A DNA stretch of 64,000 nucleotides from NCBI GenBank assembly GCA_016806645.1, contig JACSYO010002106.1:127001-191000 (forward strand). The letters are read 5' to 3'. Numbering within the stretch: position 1 is the stretch's first letter; each line of letters begins with the position of its first letter. A model generated the notes under the pieces. It saw only the letters and a program-made list of their open reading frames with translations. It was not told the origin of the DNA and ran no database searches. Origin of the DNA: Ophiodon elongatus (Eukaryota > Chordata > Actinopteri > Perciformes > Hexagrammidae). Shown piece after piece: positions 1 to 11,499 of the stretch. A program made the position numbers and the translations under genes.

Positions 1-251
1 GGGGTGATGGGAGGTGAGAGGTGATGGAGGATGAGGGGCAGGGTGATGGGGGCACGACTGATAGAGCGGCTCCGCTCCCCGTGGTCCGTGCGCCACAATC
101 AAAGACGGCAATATTGTTTATGAGGGAAACGTAGTTTCAGTTTCCCCCGTCGGTCGTGGCTTTAATGCTGAGCTTTCTGAACGTGTACTCCGAGGCTGGT
201 CTTTGTGCTCCAGGTTCTACAAAGACATCCTGAACCCCCCCCCGCCCCCCC

Positions 252-253
<2 letters not shown>

Positions 254-286
<33 letters not shown>
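254..286. repeat. (CT)n microsatellite after a C-rich tract
   Basis: Uninterrupted CT dinucleotides follow a poly-C tract (231-252). Simple repeat with no gene content. Confidence 0.95.
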
Positions 287-288
<2 letters not shown>

Positions 289-1685
289 AAGCACTGGTTA
301 CTGAAATCAGTCTCATCCGCAGCTCAAACACCGTCATGTGTTGTACTCGCACTAAACTCCGTGGACTCCCGAGCCCAGCAGTCCACTCCCCCCGTGGTCC
401 TGTCTGTCTCCACCTCATCAGAGTTCATCAGTGCCTCCGGACATTGACAGTGATGGAGGATTATATCGGCCACTCCAAATGAAGACGGATTGATTTGATT
501 GATGGGATTTTCTTTTTAATATTTGTGGAAAAAAACAAAACAATAAAAAGGTTATTCTCTAGCTCTTCATTTTAGCTGAGGACGATGACCAAAAAAACAA
601 AAAAAATTCAAAAACGGAACGAAAAAGTGTGTGCTTTCACTTTGTGTCCCCGCTCCCGGCATGATTGCAGTATTTTTGAATAATAAATGTCTGTATCACA
701 GTTAATAAATGAGTCACACTGCCGCTTGTTGAGACTGACAGCAGGCAAAGAGACACAGAGAGTCTGAGCCACGCTCTCCGTCTCTGGCCCACTCAGGTCT
801 ACTGGGCCCTGAAATAAACAGCACTTCTGGTGATACGTCCCTTCAGCTGGATGGGCCTCTCACGCAGTAGCACACATTCAGCTCAAAGTGGTCACCAGCG
901 GTGTCCTTAACAAAAATTAACTCACCAACAATGTTTTAAAAACTATAACTGAAAATAGCATCTTTATTGTGCGGCAATAGATTGAGTCTTTGAGGGTTCT
1001 GGAAATACCTTCAGAACAAGTGGTCCTCAGTGACCTTCTGGCCATCCAAACGTTGCCAGTGAATTATCTTTTACAGCTTTAATAGGTGGAGACGCACAAA
1101 CTGGGCTGGGGGTCTACTGATACCTGTAGAAAGCAGCACACCTACTCATGCTCAGAGGATGGACCCCCAAAACAAACCGCCGTCTTTATGTCCTCTGAGC
1201 TGCTGGAAGGCTTTTAATTTGGCACATCTGCGCAGAATGTTTTGACGTTTATTGACCGGAAACTTAATGCCGATTTAAAAAAAAAAAAAAAAAAAAAAGG
1301 TGGCATAAAGTCTACGTCAGGAGCAGGTGGGGTGGATGGTTGGGTCCAAAAATACAGGGGACCTCGGTTTGTGTCCCGCGTGAACCCAAACATGGACTTA
1401 TTTTAAGTTAAAGTAGCGTTACTATGTCGATTAGATAATGTAGCCAACTTAAAGGTGCTGAATCTCGATATTCGTAGCATTAATATAGCAGCAAACAACT
1501 CTCTATGTAAAGCGGTAGATCTGAGCAGAAAATGAAGCTAAGCTAATGGCTGCCGCTCTGCATTGAGCTGATAACTCCATCCCTACCGACGGCAGTGTAG
1601 CCGTGTAGTTGGTCATTTAAGTGTTGACTCTTGTGTTGGTAATGCTAATGTATGTAATGTGTGTGTGCTGAACAATAATTCCTAA

Positions 1686-1686
<1 letters not shown>

Positions 1687-1756
<70 letters not shown>
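1687..1756. repeat. (CA)35 microsatellite
   Basis: Perfect CA dinucleotide run of about 70 bp, likely polymorphic. Confidence 0.98.
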
Positions 1757-1758
<2 letters not shown>

Positions 1759-3027
1759 TAAGCCCACACAGCACATGTACCAAAGAAACAACAGCAGCAG
1801 GTGCTGGGGAGGCTGTTTAACATTTACTACTTACTACACATTGAACTACATCCCCCATTTGACTTCTCAGTGTTTCCCAGCTATTGAGTGTATTTGGAGT
1901 AGCCACTGGAGCAGATTTAGTCTGCACTGTCTACAGTCAGCATAGAAATGCAGCTCCACCACTGATGGTGCTCGTCTCCCAGAATGCTCCATTTAAGTGC
2001 AGTCTTGAAATGGGAGATCTTTTTTCTTTCTTTCAGCCCTCCATTTGAAGGGTTGGTTCAATACCATGTCATCACATCTGAACCCCGTATTGAATCCTTT
2101 CAGACCCCTCACTGAGTACATTTGGTACTTCAGTTAGAAATAACTCAAAAGTCACTTAAACATTTTGTTTGCTGAGAAGGCGGAAACCCTTCTGTTTTTG
2201 GAGGAGCAGCCGAACTATCGTCCACAATCTGAAGCGGAGATGAACGGAGCATCTTGACAATGTGGATTAATTAAGTGTCTTATTTCTCTGGAGCGGTGGA
2301 AGTCAACGCTGTTCTGGATTAAATCAGCTTCCTCGTACTGTGTGATGAGTTTAGTTGGGAGTTTGGTCTGGATTACTGAAACAGATGCAATGAGATCCGC
2401 TGAATGATTCACGGACGTTCTGCTCGTATCACTGAGGACTAACTCACATTGAGAGAGCCGTTCCAAATACATTCATAAAACGTTTCCATTTTTTTTTTTT
2501 TAATACTGTCTGCAGTCTTCTTCTTCTACTTCTTGCATATCTCAATGTGTTCTGTTGGAAGCCATGCATCACTACGACTAGTTTCCTTAATTTGAACAAC
2601 ACAATTTGGGCCCCTCTATTAAAGGGAAGGTGAATAAACCCCATTCAAATTTAGTTGAACTAGCACTGAAATGCCAAACACATCCAAACCCGTCTCCCTC
2701 CCGTATGCAGTTAAACGCCTCCCCAACACTTTGCCCAACACAGCACTTCAAAGGACAGCACAGCACGACGGAGAGGGGAAAACAACAAGAAGAGAAAACA
2801 GCGAGGAAAGGCGAGATAACTGGTAGAGAGGCAGGAAGGGAAGCACTACTAAATTAAAAATGAAGTGTCTACAAACAGGAGAGGATGCCGTTCTTCATGG
2901 GTTCATGTCATAGACCTAGCATTCAGAGAGTAAGGCTGCTACTGACTGCACTTACTTCTCTCTTCAACTCAAAAGGAGGAAAGAGGAGGAAGAGGAGAAG
3001 GAAGAGGGAGGCTCCCCAAACCAAGAG

Positions 3028-3190
3028 GAAGTAAAAAAAGGGGGGTGGGGGGTGGAGGTGGGTTGGTGGGTGGCAAAAGGGGGGTGAATAAAAAGTGCAG
3101 GGAGGGGGGTGAGTTGGGTGAGTGGAGGAAAGGCGGGAGGGGTGGGGGTGGTGGAGGAGAGGGAGGAGGTGGCGGTGGGGTTACTTGGGG
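3028..3190 (+). repeat. G-rich low-complexity tract with G-quadruplex potential
   Basis: The plus strand carries many closely spaced runs of 3-6 G separated by short T/A-containing loops, flanked by GGA-rich sequence from 2970. The minus strand (the sense strand of dlgap1 intron RNA) is C-rich. The apparent open frames through it on either strand are low-complexity artefacts. Confidence 0.7.
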
Positions 3191-3469
3191 GATCAGAGTA
3201 GACTGGTGGTGGGGAGCAATGTTCCCTCTCAGGCTGAGGACGCACTACAACGTTAGGACATCTCCACTCTGAAGACGTGACGAGCAGCTCATCTCTCAGT
3301 GGAGCGTCTAAATGACACTTCTGACATACGTGAGCTTGAGATTAGTGCACGCTTGTTTTCACTTTAGTTATTATGTGCAAAAGCACCTGAGAGGCCTCTA
3401 TGTGGTTCACGAGATCAGTCATGCAGTTCTTTATGTTACACCGTTTCTGTCAAGGTCTCCGTCTCTTTC

Positions 3470-3523
3470 ATATATACTGTATATATATATACAGTATATG
3501 TATATATACTGTATATATATATG
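3470..3523. repeat. AT-rich palindromic repeat
   Basis: Alternating TA sequence with the motif TATATACTGTATATATATAT repeated in both orientations, forming near-perfect self-complementary arms. It could form a cruciform; the likely origin is a TA microsatellite. Confidence 0.85.
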
Positions 3524-4499
3524 GCTACACTCGACGATTCTAGGCAATGTTCCAAATCACTGAGCGTGACTTTTTGCATCAATAGCCGTGTTTCCATTCT
3601 AAAGTCCCAGAGGAAGTGGAAGTCTGAGCGTCTTTAGCTTCTGGCGTTCACGACGTGATGGAACCGGTTGAGATCCAGCAGTTTACCGCTTTTCGTCGCT
3701 CCCTCGTCCTCCTCCTGATCTAACGGCAGGTGAGGGGAGGCGTGTGCGAGTGGAGCCACATTCCTCTGGAGCTTTGTATCACGGCGAACTTTAAGCCCAA
3801 CTATTTCTTTAGCTGTTCAACAGAATGCCAGGGATTTGATTGCAATCCCTCTGGTAACTGTGCGCCCCTCAGCGACACTCCACCGGGAACTTTTGAAACC
3901 CAAAACAAGACACGTGAATTAGGCGCGTTTTCATCAAACTGGTTTGGAGCGAATAAACGCGTGTGAGCGCGGCTACGCGCGGTTAGTTTGGTCAGAAGGG
4001 GGCGGTGTGGGCCACGCTTTACGCATGGCTGTGATCTGCAGGTAAAGGAGAAGTCGAGGCTGCAAGCAAGAAAATGTATAAATGATAAAAGTCTTCTGCA
4101 ACTTCTTTGAGTTGTTCAAGTTTGGATTGCTCTCTCCTGTCAGCAAGTGTCGGCCATGTTTAATGCAGTCTGGAGAGGAAGACAACAGAAACAGCTGATC
4201 AGTCATCTGAGTTGAATTTGCTACGTCAGAATTTACTTGGCAAAGGCGTTGCCATAATCCATGTAACTCTTTTTTTTAACAAAAACTACCTCAAGGGAGC
4301 GTAGAACATTGTTTGCGTTTTATTGAATCTTTCCCAACAGCTTTTGTAACGCGACACATTTACTGTGTAACATCCGTCTCCATCGTCGGGTCCAATGTGT
4401 TGCTTTCGGTGCTTCATTGTGCTTCAAATTGTAGTATTAATTAAAAGCAAGGTGGAAAGAGGCTCTGGGTTTTGGGTTTAGTTACTCTTTAAACACATC

Positions 4500-5180
4500 A
4501 TCCAACAATATTCTAATTAGAGCTAAAATGATTAGATGATTCATTGATTAGTCGATCAACAAAAAAGATCCAAAATTTTGTTTAATAATTAAATCTAGGG
4601 TTGGTAATCTTCCTCAAAAATATTGGGTTCTCTTCATCACGAGAGCAATCAATAAATCAAACGCTCTGAAAAAAAGGACAAACAATATCTGGTATCTGTG
4701 GCTGTCACAGGACTGTAATAAGCCCGTCCAATCATTTCATTTGACCTGAATTAAAAAATAATTTAGCGACTTTTGGAGCTAGTGTTGCTAACTACTTTCA
4801 TTGGAAAAGAGTTGACAACACAGATTTTTTTAGGATCATTTTTGCATAATCTTGCCAGTTTCTCAAGATTACCAACCCTAGCTTTAATCATTTCAGTTTT
4901 GTTTGTTTTTAAACAAAAATGCCAAATATCCTCAGTTTCCAGCTTCTGAACTGCCAGTATCTGTTGCCATTCTTCTTTTGTGTGATTGTAAAATTTTATA
5001 TTTTTGGATTTTGGACAGTTATGTCGGACAAAACAAACAATTTGATGACCTTGAGCCTCAGGAAATTGTGAAGGGTAATTTGTCAATGTGGTCTAACATT
5101 TTTTCATTGATCCATGGAAAAAACAATCAGCGTATTAGTTAATTAATAATAAGAAAAATGATTGTTAGTTGCAGCCCTAA
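4500..5180. repeat. Dispersed teleost repeat (ends with GTTAGTTGCAGCCCTA)
   Basis: The flanks resemble a very common teleost interspersed repeat: an AGTCGATCAACA-type start (4550-4562), ATGCCAAATATCCTCAGTTTCC (from 4919), GGACAAAACAAACAATTTGA (from 5026) and a GTTGCAGCCCTAA end (5168-5180). I know the family only from general familiarity and cannot name its class. It is split by the nested element at 4595-4881. Apparent short open frames inside it are not genes. Confidence 0.6.
4595..4881. mobile_element. Nested DNA-transposon-like element with 17-bp inverted ends
   Basis: CTAGGGTTGGTAATCTT at 4595-4611 is the exact reverse complement of 4865-4881. The 287-bp element interrupts the surrounding dispersed repeat. 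The outermost CTAG can be read as a TA target duplication inside it (element from GGGTTGG), which would suit a Tc1/mariner- or PIF-type MITE, but the duplication length is ambiguous. There is no coding capacity. Confidence 0.7.
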
Positions 5181-5999
5181 TGCTAATTAATATAACTTTT
5201 TTTATATAAGAATTATAATTTTAATTAAATGATTTTGGTACATTTAATTAAATATTTCCAAGATCCAAGGATCCATTGCTGGAATTGAAAGAACCTGTAA
5301 GTTGATGAATGTGGGATGGAGTCATGCCGAGAGCCCTCCTATTACCAGTTCTAGTGTGTCCCCAGCCTTAGCAGTGACATCCAGTCATGGTTTCCTACCA
5401 TGTAAATCTGCAGTTGTCATTCCAGCCAAACACTAAAGCGATAGAGTTCTGCAGCTCTGTGAGAGAATACCCTGGACTTTGACCCGGAGCAGCCCACCAC
5501 ACTAGGATCCACATCCCCTGATCTCTTGGAAGGGTTGTCATGTAAAGCTGCATCAAAGACTATTTCTGCATCCTCCCTGTTGACCTTTGACCCCATCTCT
5601 CAATCCCATAACAGCAGACAGAGTGCAGGGCGCTGTCCATGGTGCTGAAGTAGCAGACATTGTGCTTTTTTCTCTCAGTTATTGCTTAGACTAATGATAT
5701 ATTTATAATATTCTCTAAACTATATACTATTATTACTCAATGATATACCATATTATAGCCTGTATACAGTACGTTATAGAATAGTGTCACCTTCATGATC
5801 AACATGTACTCGTGATCCGAGAGGATCATAGAGACACACTGCTGCCTGTAGGAACTGTAATAGTAATTGAATGTCCCAATACCTAAATTGTTACAGTACT
5901 CTGGATGTCCGGCTGCCTCGAAAATTCCCAGAATACATTGTAACAGACAGCGCTAATCTTGGGGACGTCGCCGCATCTCCAAAGGGCCTTTCTAAATTC

Positions 6000-6400
6000 G
6001 TCAGAGCAGGTTGTACACAGCTTCACCTTCTGAAATAAGGTCTGAGGCTGTTGCTTGTCTTATGCACAAGGCTTTGCATGGGCTCGGCCCACCTCCCGTT
6101 AAATGAATCCATTTAACAGGAGGCTGACAGTGGCATTGGCAGCAGGGCCACCACTAGAGGGGATTGTGAGGTGCCACATAGGCGCACCACAGTGGGACAC
6201 ATTGTGCTGTGGGTTGTGCACTACAGAACATATTCCACTTTTAAGACCCATCTCAAACGATTCCTTAAGGCAAACTAGAACTCTGATCCCTTTTAACTTG
6301 CAGCGCAATGTAGTTTATCTTTTCTACTTGTGTATCGTAGATCCACATCTGTATACTGTCACTTGTAATGTTTCTGGTTTTAGTTCATTTATCAACTAAA
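6000..6400 (+). mobile_element. Possible decayed LINE 3' ORF fragment
   Basis: A short translated piece near 6060-6095 (GLGPPP) and another near 6238-6275 (KTHLKRFLK-like) resemble the C-terminal region of L2/CR1-type reverse transcriptase ORFs, separated by unrelated sequence. Frames are broken. Weak evidence, based on two short motifs only. Confidence 0.3.
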
Positions 6401-6841
6401 CAAATGAATAAATAATTCTGGGAACTTTCAAAGAAGCAAACATTCAGTGTCCTGAGTTAAATTTGGCTTTTGGAGAACCTAAAACTGTGACAGGTCATCC
6501 CTGCTAAACTACTACTTCATGACCAATGAAATGACCAAAAGTGATAACTGAATGTGCCACTACAGCAGTGGCCAAAATGTCCAAAACATCCAAATGGCCA
6601 CCTGTCCACTCCAGCAATGGATTCCACCCATCGGTGTGCCTTCTCCAACTGAAGCTGTTCTTCGGTCAGAGAGGGTAGTGTTTGGTAGGACTGAAAACCT
6701 GGAGTGTCGCAAGACTGGACACCACTGACTTAACGGAAACATTGGTGAGGAAAGTAAGTTGTGGAGAAAAGGGAGGCAAAAAGAGGGGGGAGGGGAGTGA
6801 ATCGGTTGGTTTTGGATGGGAGTCGGGGAGGAATTAGTTAC

Positions 6842-8311
6842 CTGTAAGAAATGGCAAGAGCGCTCCTGCTGCTGACTGCCCTTAGATTTGACTAGAGCTC
6901 TATCTAGGTTTAGGTTACCGGCTCCTGCGCTGGCTCGAAGCTGGTTGTGGCTGCTGTTGTTGGTGTAGACCTCTCTGGCCCTGCTCACCGTTAGGCTTGA
7001 TGACCATGCCCCTTTCTTCACAAGGGGCCCGTCCACAAGGCCCAGAGACAGCAAGGGGCCACTTCCTCCAACGATACCGCCACCGCTGTTATTGCTGCTA
7101 CCACTAACTGGCACACATGCCGACGACGCGGCATACTTCACGTCGTTGTTGCTCCGGGAGGCTTTGAGTGCAGAGTGGTGGTGCGTGTGGCCATGGTGTG
7201 AGTGGGCGTGGCCGTGGGCGTGGGCGTGGGCGTGGGAGTGGGAGTGGGTGTGGGCGTGGGTGTGTGTGTGCTCGTTGAGTGTGCCGTAAGGGTCCATCAT
7301 GAAGTATTGCTGGGACTGCGAGGAGGAGAGACTGGGGAGGGGAGCCTGGGGGAACTTGTCGTGGCTGTTGCCGGGGTACCGGCCCATTGTCATGGCGATG
7401 GGCGAGGGGGAAATGGAGGGTGAGGGGGAGGGCGGAGGTTGGTGGTGGTGAGGGTGGTAGAGACACAGCTCCCGTTCCAGGTTGTCATCTGAGCTCCAGT
7501 AGCCGGAGCCTGGAGCAGACGCTGAGCCGTGGAGCTGGTGGTGGTGGTGGTGGTGGCTTCGATGCTTGGGCTCCGCTGATCGACAGCGCTCGCGGCTCTT
7601 GCTGCGCTTCCTCTGGCGCACTCCCACCGGTGGAGTCTCACCCTCCGGGCTGGCCCTTGAACCACCACCACCACCTCCTCCTCCACCACCACCACCATTA
7701 ACGCTCCCGTTATTGGCCCCCTTGGAGGGCTGTGTGTGGTGCTGCCCCTCCAATGAATGTGACTTGGTGAAGAGTTTTTGGACTGAGTGGACCAGGTGGC
7801 GAATTCTCCCTGGGCTGTCACTGTTGTTGTGTTGGGCCCCCGCCCCCCCACTGTGGGCCAGCACTCCGCGTTTGTACTGCAGTGTGTGGTAGCCATCTCT
7901 GGAGAACGATGGCTGACGCTCAAACGGGTCCGCAAAGTTTGCTGGTACCCGGGTGGGCGTTTTGCCCCCATAGCCTCCTCCACCTCCTCCTCCTCCTCCC
8001 CCTCCTCCCCCTACATATGGTACCATGGCCATACACTCATCCTTTACCTCAGGATGGTGGGATGAGGAGGTGGAGTGGCACCTCCTTGGGAAGGTTCCGT
8101 ATGGGACGATGCTGTTGCTGTCAGAGGGGTACGGGGTACGCTGAGCGTTGTAGTAGGACAGCTCAGCTTGATGCGGCATGGGAATGGGCACAGGCATGTC
8201 ATTCTGACTGATTAAATATGGCTTGCGGTCAACATGGTGACCCAGTAGATCGTACGATGGTTCATAAGAGACCACGTGATGGTGACTCCGACTACTGGAC
8301 AGGCCTTTCAT
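6842..8311 (-). CDS. dlgap1: dlgap1 (SAPAP1/GKAP) first coding exon, 490 codons
   Basis: This exon encodes the N-terminal part of a DLG-associated protein, a scaffold that links PSD-95 to Shank at excitatory synapses. Seen: the ATG at 8311 opens MKGLSSSRSHHH, then DRKPYL (29-34), TFPRR (73-77), DGYHTLQYKR (139-148), the family block SPGRIRHLVHSVQKLFTKSH (166-185), KRSKSRER, YWSSDDNLE, KASRSNNDVK (383-392), GAWSSSLTVSRAREVY (434-449) and QQERSCHFLQ at the end. The MKGLS start and the KDEC, MTMGR and SNNDVK blocks fit DLGAP1 better than DLGAP2, 3 or 4. The exon ends at a donor (CAG then GTAACT), and the open frame continuing to 6560 is intron. Odd: Gly runs at 101-113 and 206-217, and a His-rich run at 348-379. 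The GK-binding repeats and GKAP domain must lie in later exons beyond position 1. Which teleost duplicate (dlgap1a or b) cannot be told. Confidence 0.95.
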
Positions 8312-8429
8312 GACAGGGGGGGAAGGATGGGTGGATGGAAAGAGGAATGGTATGGATGAGAGATGCCAGGCAGGCCTGTGACCAGAGAAGGGCTGCAGAA
8401 GACTGTCCCTGAGAGGAGAGCTGCAGACT
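8312..8429 (-). other. dlgap1: dlgap1 5' UTR part of the coding exon, with splice acceptor
   Basis: Upstream of the ATG on the minus strand there is a pyrimidine tract ending TTCCTGTCTTCCAG, so the exon most likely starts at 8429 and carries about 118 nt of 5' UTR before the start codon. Other CAG trinucleotides 9-20 nt further in could serve instead. An acceptor here means that at least one non-coding first exon lies further upstream, at higher coordinates. Confidence 0.65.
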
Positions 8430-8689
8430 CTGGAAGACAGGAAGAGAGAGGAGCAACAAGAAACGGTTAATGCAAGGCAACAAGTCCGACAAAAACACAG
8501 CCCATGACAGTGACAAGCCCTGTGGCTTTAATTAAATCATATTAGTGTTGGAGATGTTAAGACCTTTCAACTTTTGACCTTTAATTATAGCATCCCCATG
8601 TGCCCCACAGTCCTGTTTTAATGGGACCAAGGTTTTGCCCCATGCCTCCCTTCAGATGTTGATGATCCTTTTTGTTCTCATAGTCCATG

Positions 8690-8830
8690 CTTTGCATTTT
8701 AGGAGCAGTGCGTTACAGCAAAGCGCCTTGAGAGCGACTTGGGGTTCAGTGTCTAACTCAAGGACACTTCAGCATGCGGACAGTCGGATCCGCCAACCAC
8801 GTGGTGAAAGGACGACCCGAGCCCCAAAGA
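8690..8830. repeat. Dispersed repeat, 'CTTGGGGTTCAGTGTC' family
   Basis: Contains CTTGGGGTTCAGTGTC (8738-8753) followed by CAAGGACACTTCAGCATG and a GACGACCCGAGCCC end. The same core recurs at about 55900-55970 and its 3' half at 17385-17450, so it is a multi-copy element in this window. Confidence 0.65.
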
Positions 8831-9289
8831 GAAGACCCTTTTAGAAGGAACAAACCTGTTTGTTTTTATGGCTGCAATATATCGACATAACATTTTATGA
8901 TTTTGTGATACAAGATGAGATAATGTCTTAGGTTTTGGATATGGTAATATGACATAAGTGTTGTCTTTTCCTAGCTTTAAAGGCTGCATTACAGTAAAGT
9001 GATGTCATTTTCTGAACTGTTCACCCACATAGTCATTATATCTCATTACTGATGGTTATCTATCAAAATTGTCATTGTTTAAATATTTTGTAAAAGCACC
9101 AATAGTCAAACATGTAATATTGTGGCAATATGGATATTGAGGTATTTGGTCAAAGTATTGTGATATTTGATCTGTTAAAACCTAAAGTTATCACTTAATT
9201 TTGATTTCACATTCATTCAATCTCTCATTCAATCTACCGATGGCGCCGCTTATTGTGTGAAGGATCGGGTGAGTGGGATCCCAGAATGC

Positions 9290-9510
9290 ATAGGGTGAGA
9301 GGAAGGTGAACCCTAAACAGGTTGCCAGTCTGTCACACATTGGTGAAAGAACATTCACATTCACACCTACCGGCATTTCACCTAACCCCCGGGATTCTGG
9401 GCCGCAGGAGGAAACCAGAGCAACCGGAGCGAAACCACACCGACACATGAAGAACATGCAAACTCCACCGAGAAAAGCTTGGGGATTTAAACCTATGCTG
9501 TGCCAGTGCT
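9290..9510. repeat. Dispersed teleost repeat (GGAGGAAACCAGAG core)
   Basis: A diverged copy of a widespread fish repeat: GGTTGCCAGTCTGTCACA, CATTCACATTCACACCTAC, GGAGGAAACCAGAGCAACC, GAACATGCAAACTCCAC in order. Recognised from general familiarity; class not certain. The open frames through it are not genes. Confidence 0.65.
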
Positions 9511-10731
9511 AACCCTATTAAGAGCTGAAATAACACTGCTGTGCAGCATGATGTCAGCAGAATAGAAAATGCACCATGGTAACAGTTAGTGTGGTGGAGG
9601 CTGGCAGGCTCAGGCTGAGTGTCCATAGCACGTTTTTTTTCTGAGCGGCAGCGTCTTTTCTCAATTGTTCCTAATGAGGAGAGCGAGTATACAGCCAATT
9701 AGAGAAAGAGCGCTGTACCCAGCATCTTTTTTTCAGAGCGCACCAAGTTTTTTGGTGCGGCTGCGCCGAGCGCTTTTCATTACCAATCTCTGAGCTGTTC
9801 AGAAAGGTATTCGCGTTGTCCCTGGAGCTCCTTTTAAGGACGAGAAAAAACAATGTACAACAAATGGATTGTAGCCCAATTAGATGATAAGAATGCAGAG
9901 GGGCGATGCCAGTGTACCATTCAACAGCAGTTAGAATGTTCAAAACCCACGTGCAGCGGGTGCACTTTTTTAATTTGCTCCCCAGTGTCCAGCGAGAATA
10001 AAAAGCTCCGCGGACCCACACCCTAAGACTGGCTTTTGAAATGTACAGCTATACTGTTCTTTCTCAGACAAAGTAAGAGTGCTGGTCTGGTCAGTTTAAG
10101 AACAAGGTTGATGTTTGATGAATGCTGATGCGTGGCTTAAGTTTAAAAAGCTTAAACTGTCCCAATATTGTTTGTGAGGCAACTTTTTTTCACTTTCTTT
10201 AAACTAATTTGCATGTTTACTTAAACTTAATTCCACACAACACAAAGACAAAACAACAATTATTTTGTAAGCATTCAAAACCTATAGCTAGGCACGGTGT
10301 AAAAGACTCGTGAGGTGTAGATATTGAATGTTAATCATCATGTTAACGCCCACAAAGTCCCCGGTTGGCTTTTTTCCTAACCTGGAACAAGCTGTTGCTT
10401 GGGTCGGGTCTTGATTATATCATCACCTTTAGTCACAATGGTTATTTTCCATGAAAAAGTTGTTGCCTGACTTCATTCAATCTGTTCTGCTTAGCTTGTT
10501 TGATAATAAAGAACAAGTGGTTGCTTGAGGAAGATGAAAAGGTATTGTGAAATGACCAACAAGTCCTCCAACCTATATACTTTATTTGTTCCTGCTCTCT
10601 AATACAACCCACAACAACTTTTCCTAAATTAGCATTTAGCGCCCCTACCGGTGGCAAGACATTGACACGTCCTCATACCTAAACGTAATGGTCACAGGTT
10701 TAAACATGTGGGTAAGGTTGTAAAAAGGTTT

Positions 10732-11385
10732 GGTTATGTTTAGGAGAGAAAACTACTTGGTTATGTTTAGGAGAGAAAACTACTTGGTTATGTTTAGGGG
10801 AGAAAACTACTTGGTTATGTTTAGAAGAGAAAACTACTGGGTTAGGTTTAGGGGAGAAAACTACTTGGTTATGTTTAGGAGAGAAAACTACTTGGTTAGG
10901 TTTAGGAGAGAAAACTACTTGGTTAGGTTTAGGAGAGAAAACTACTTGGTTAGGTTTAGAAGAGAAAACTACTTGGTTAGGTTTAGGAGAGAAAACTACT
11001 TGATTAGGTTTAGGAGAGAAAACTACTTGGTTAGGTTTAGGAGAGAAAACTACTTGGTTATGTTTAGAAGAGAAAACTACTTGGTTATGTTTAGGAGAGA
11101 AAACTACTTGGTTAGGTTTAGAAGAGAAAACTACTTGGTTATGTTTAGGAGAGAAAACTACTTGGTTAGGTTTAGAAGAGAAAATTACTTTGTTATGTTT
11201 AGGAGAAAAAACTACTTGGTTAGGTTTAGGAGAAAAACTACTTGGTTAGGTTTAGGAGAGAAAACTACTTGGTTAGGTTTAGAAGAGAAAACTACTTGGT
11301 TAGGTTTAGAAGAGAAAACTACTTGGTTATGTTTAGAAGAGAAAACTACTTGGTTATGTTCAGAAGAGAAAACTACTTGGTTATG
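10732..11385 (+). repeat. 27-bp minisatellite, about 24 copies
   Basis: Tandem units of the form GGTTAGGTTTAGGAGAGAAA plus ACTACTT, with T/G and G/A variants. One unit near 11235 is a base short, shifting the frame. As 27 is a multiple of three, the array stays open and reads as a nine-residue RFRRENYLV repeat on the plus strand and a VVFSSKPNQ-like repeat on the minus strand. Neither has an initiation context or neighbouring exon, so I call it non-coding. The reverse complement core AACCAAGTAGTTTT also occurs in the short array at 56323-56455. Confidence 0.95.
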
Positions 11386-11499
11386 AACATAAATATAAGT
11401 TGTAATAAGCTGATTGTACGAACGACATATGGGGTCGTTTTTTGAAGAGGACAGTCTCAACATTATGATCACAGACTTAAACCAGTCCCAGAACTTTTT

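Larger units (their letters stand above)
1..6841 (-). other. dlgap1: dlgap1 intron after the first coding exon (partial)
   Basis: No further dlgap1 exon was recognised; the next expected coding segment (a ...DEIPCRRMRSGSY-like block in the family) is absent on both strands. The stretch holds microsatellites, poly-A, G-rich and AT-palindromic sequence and several repeat fragments listed separately. Bases 287-1260, 1300-1680, 1760-3000, 3530-4490 and 5180-6000 show nothing else I can name. A short piece at 1365-1440 resembles the dispersed family also found at 13.4, 17.9, 20.4, 56.2 and 62.3 kb. Confidence 0.6.
8430..10730. other. Geneless block: repeat fragments only
   Basis: Holds the two repeats listed at 8690-8830 and 9290-9510, a possible hAT-like fragment around 9625-10020 (GAGCGGCAGCG and repeated AGCG-type ends), and AT-rich sequence around 8880-9190 and 10020-10730. 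No exon recognised. Confidence 0.5.

Noticed and set aside
4763..5086. 107-codon minus-strand open frame (HCPKSKNIKFYNHTKEEW...)
   Set aside because: It runs across the boundary between a dispersed repeat and the nested TIR element, so it is a repeat artefact.
6560..6841. Extension of the dlgap1 frame to a stop at 6560
   Set aside because: A CAG/GTAACT donor follows the conserved ...QQERSCHFLQ, and the sequence beyond does not match the family, so it is intron read-through.
7092..8211. Several long open frames antisense to or out of frame with the dlgap1 exon
   Set aside because: They are shadows of the GC-rich, repeat-containing dlgap1 coding sequence; only the minus frame from 8311 matches a known family.
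10730..11386. 200-codon RFRRENYLV-repeat open frame as a protein gene
   Set aside because: It is exactly coextensive with a 27-bp tandem array whose unit length is a multiple of three, a one-base-short unit breaks the frame, and there are no promoter, splice or flanking coding signals.
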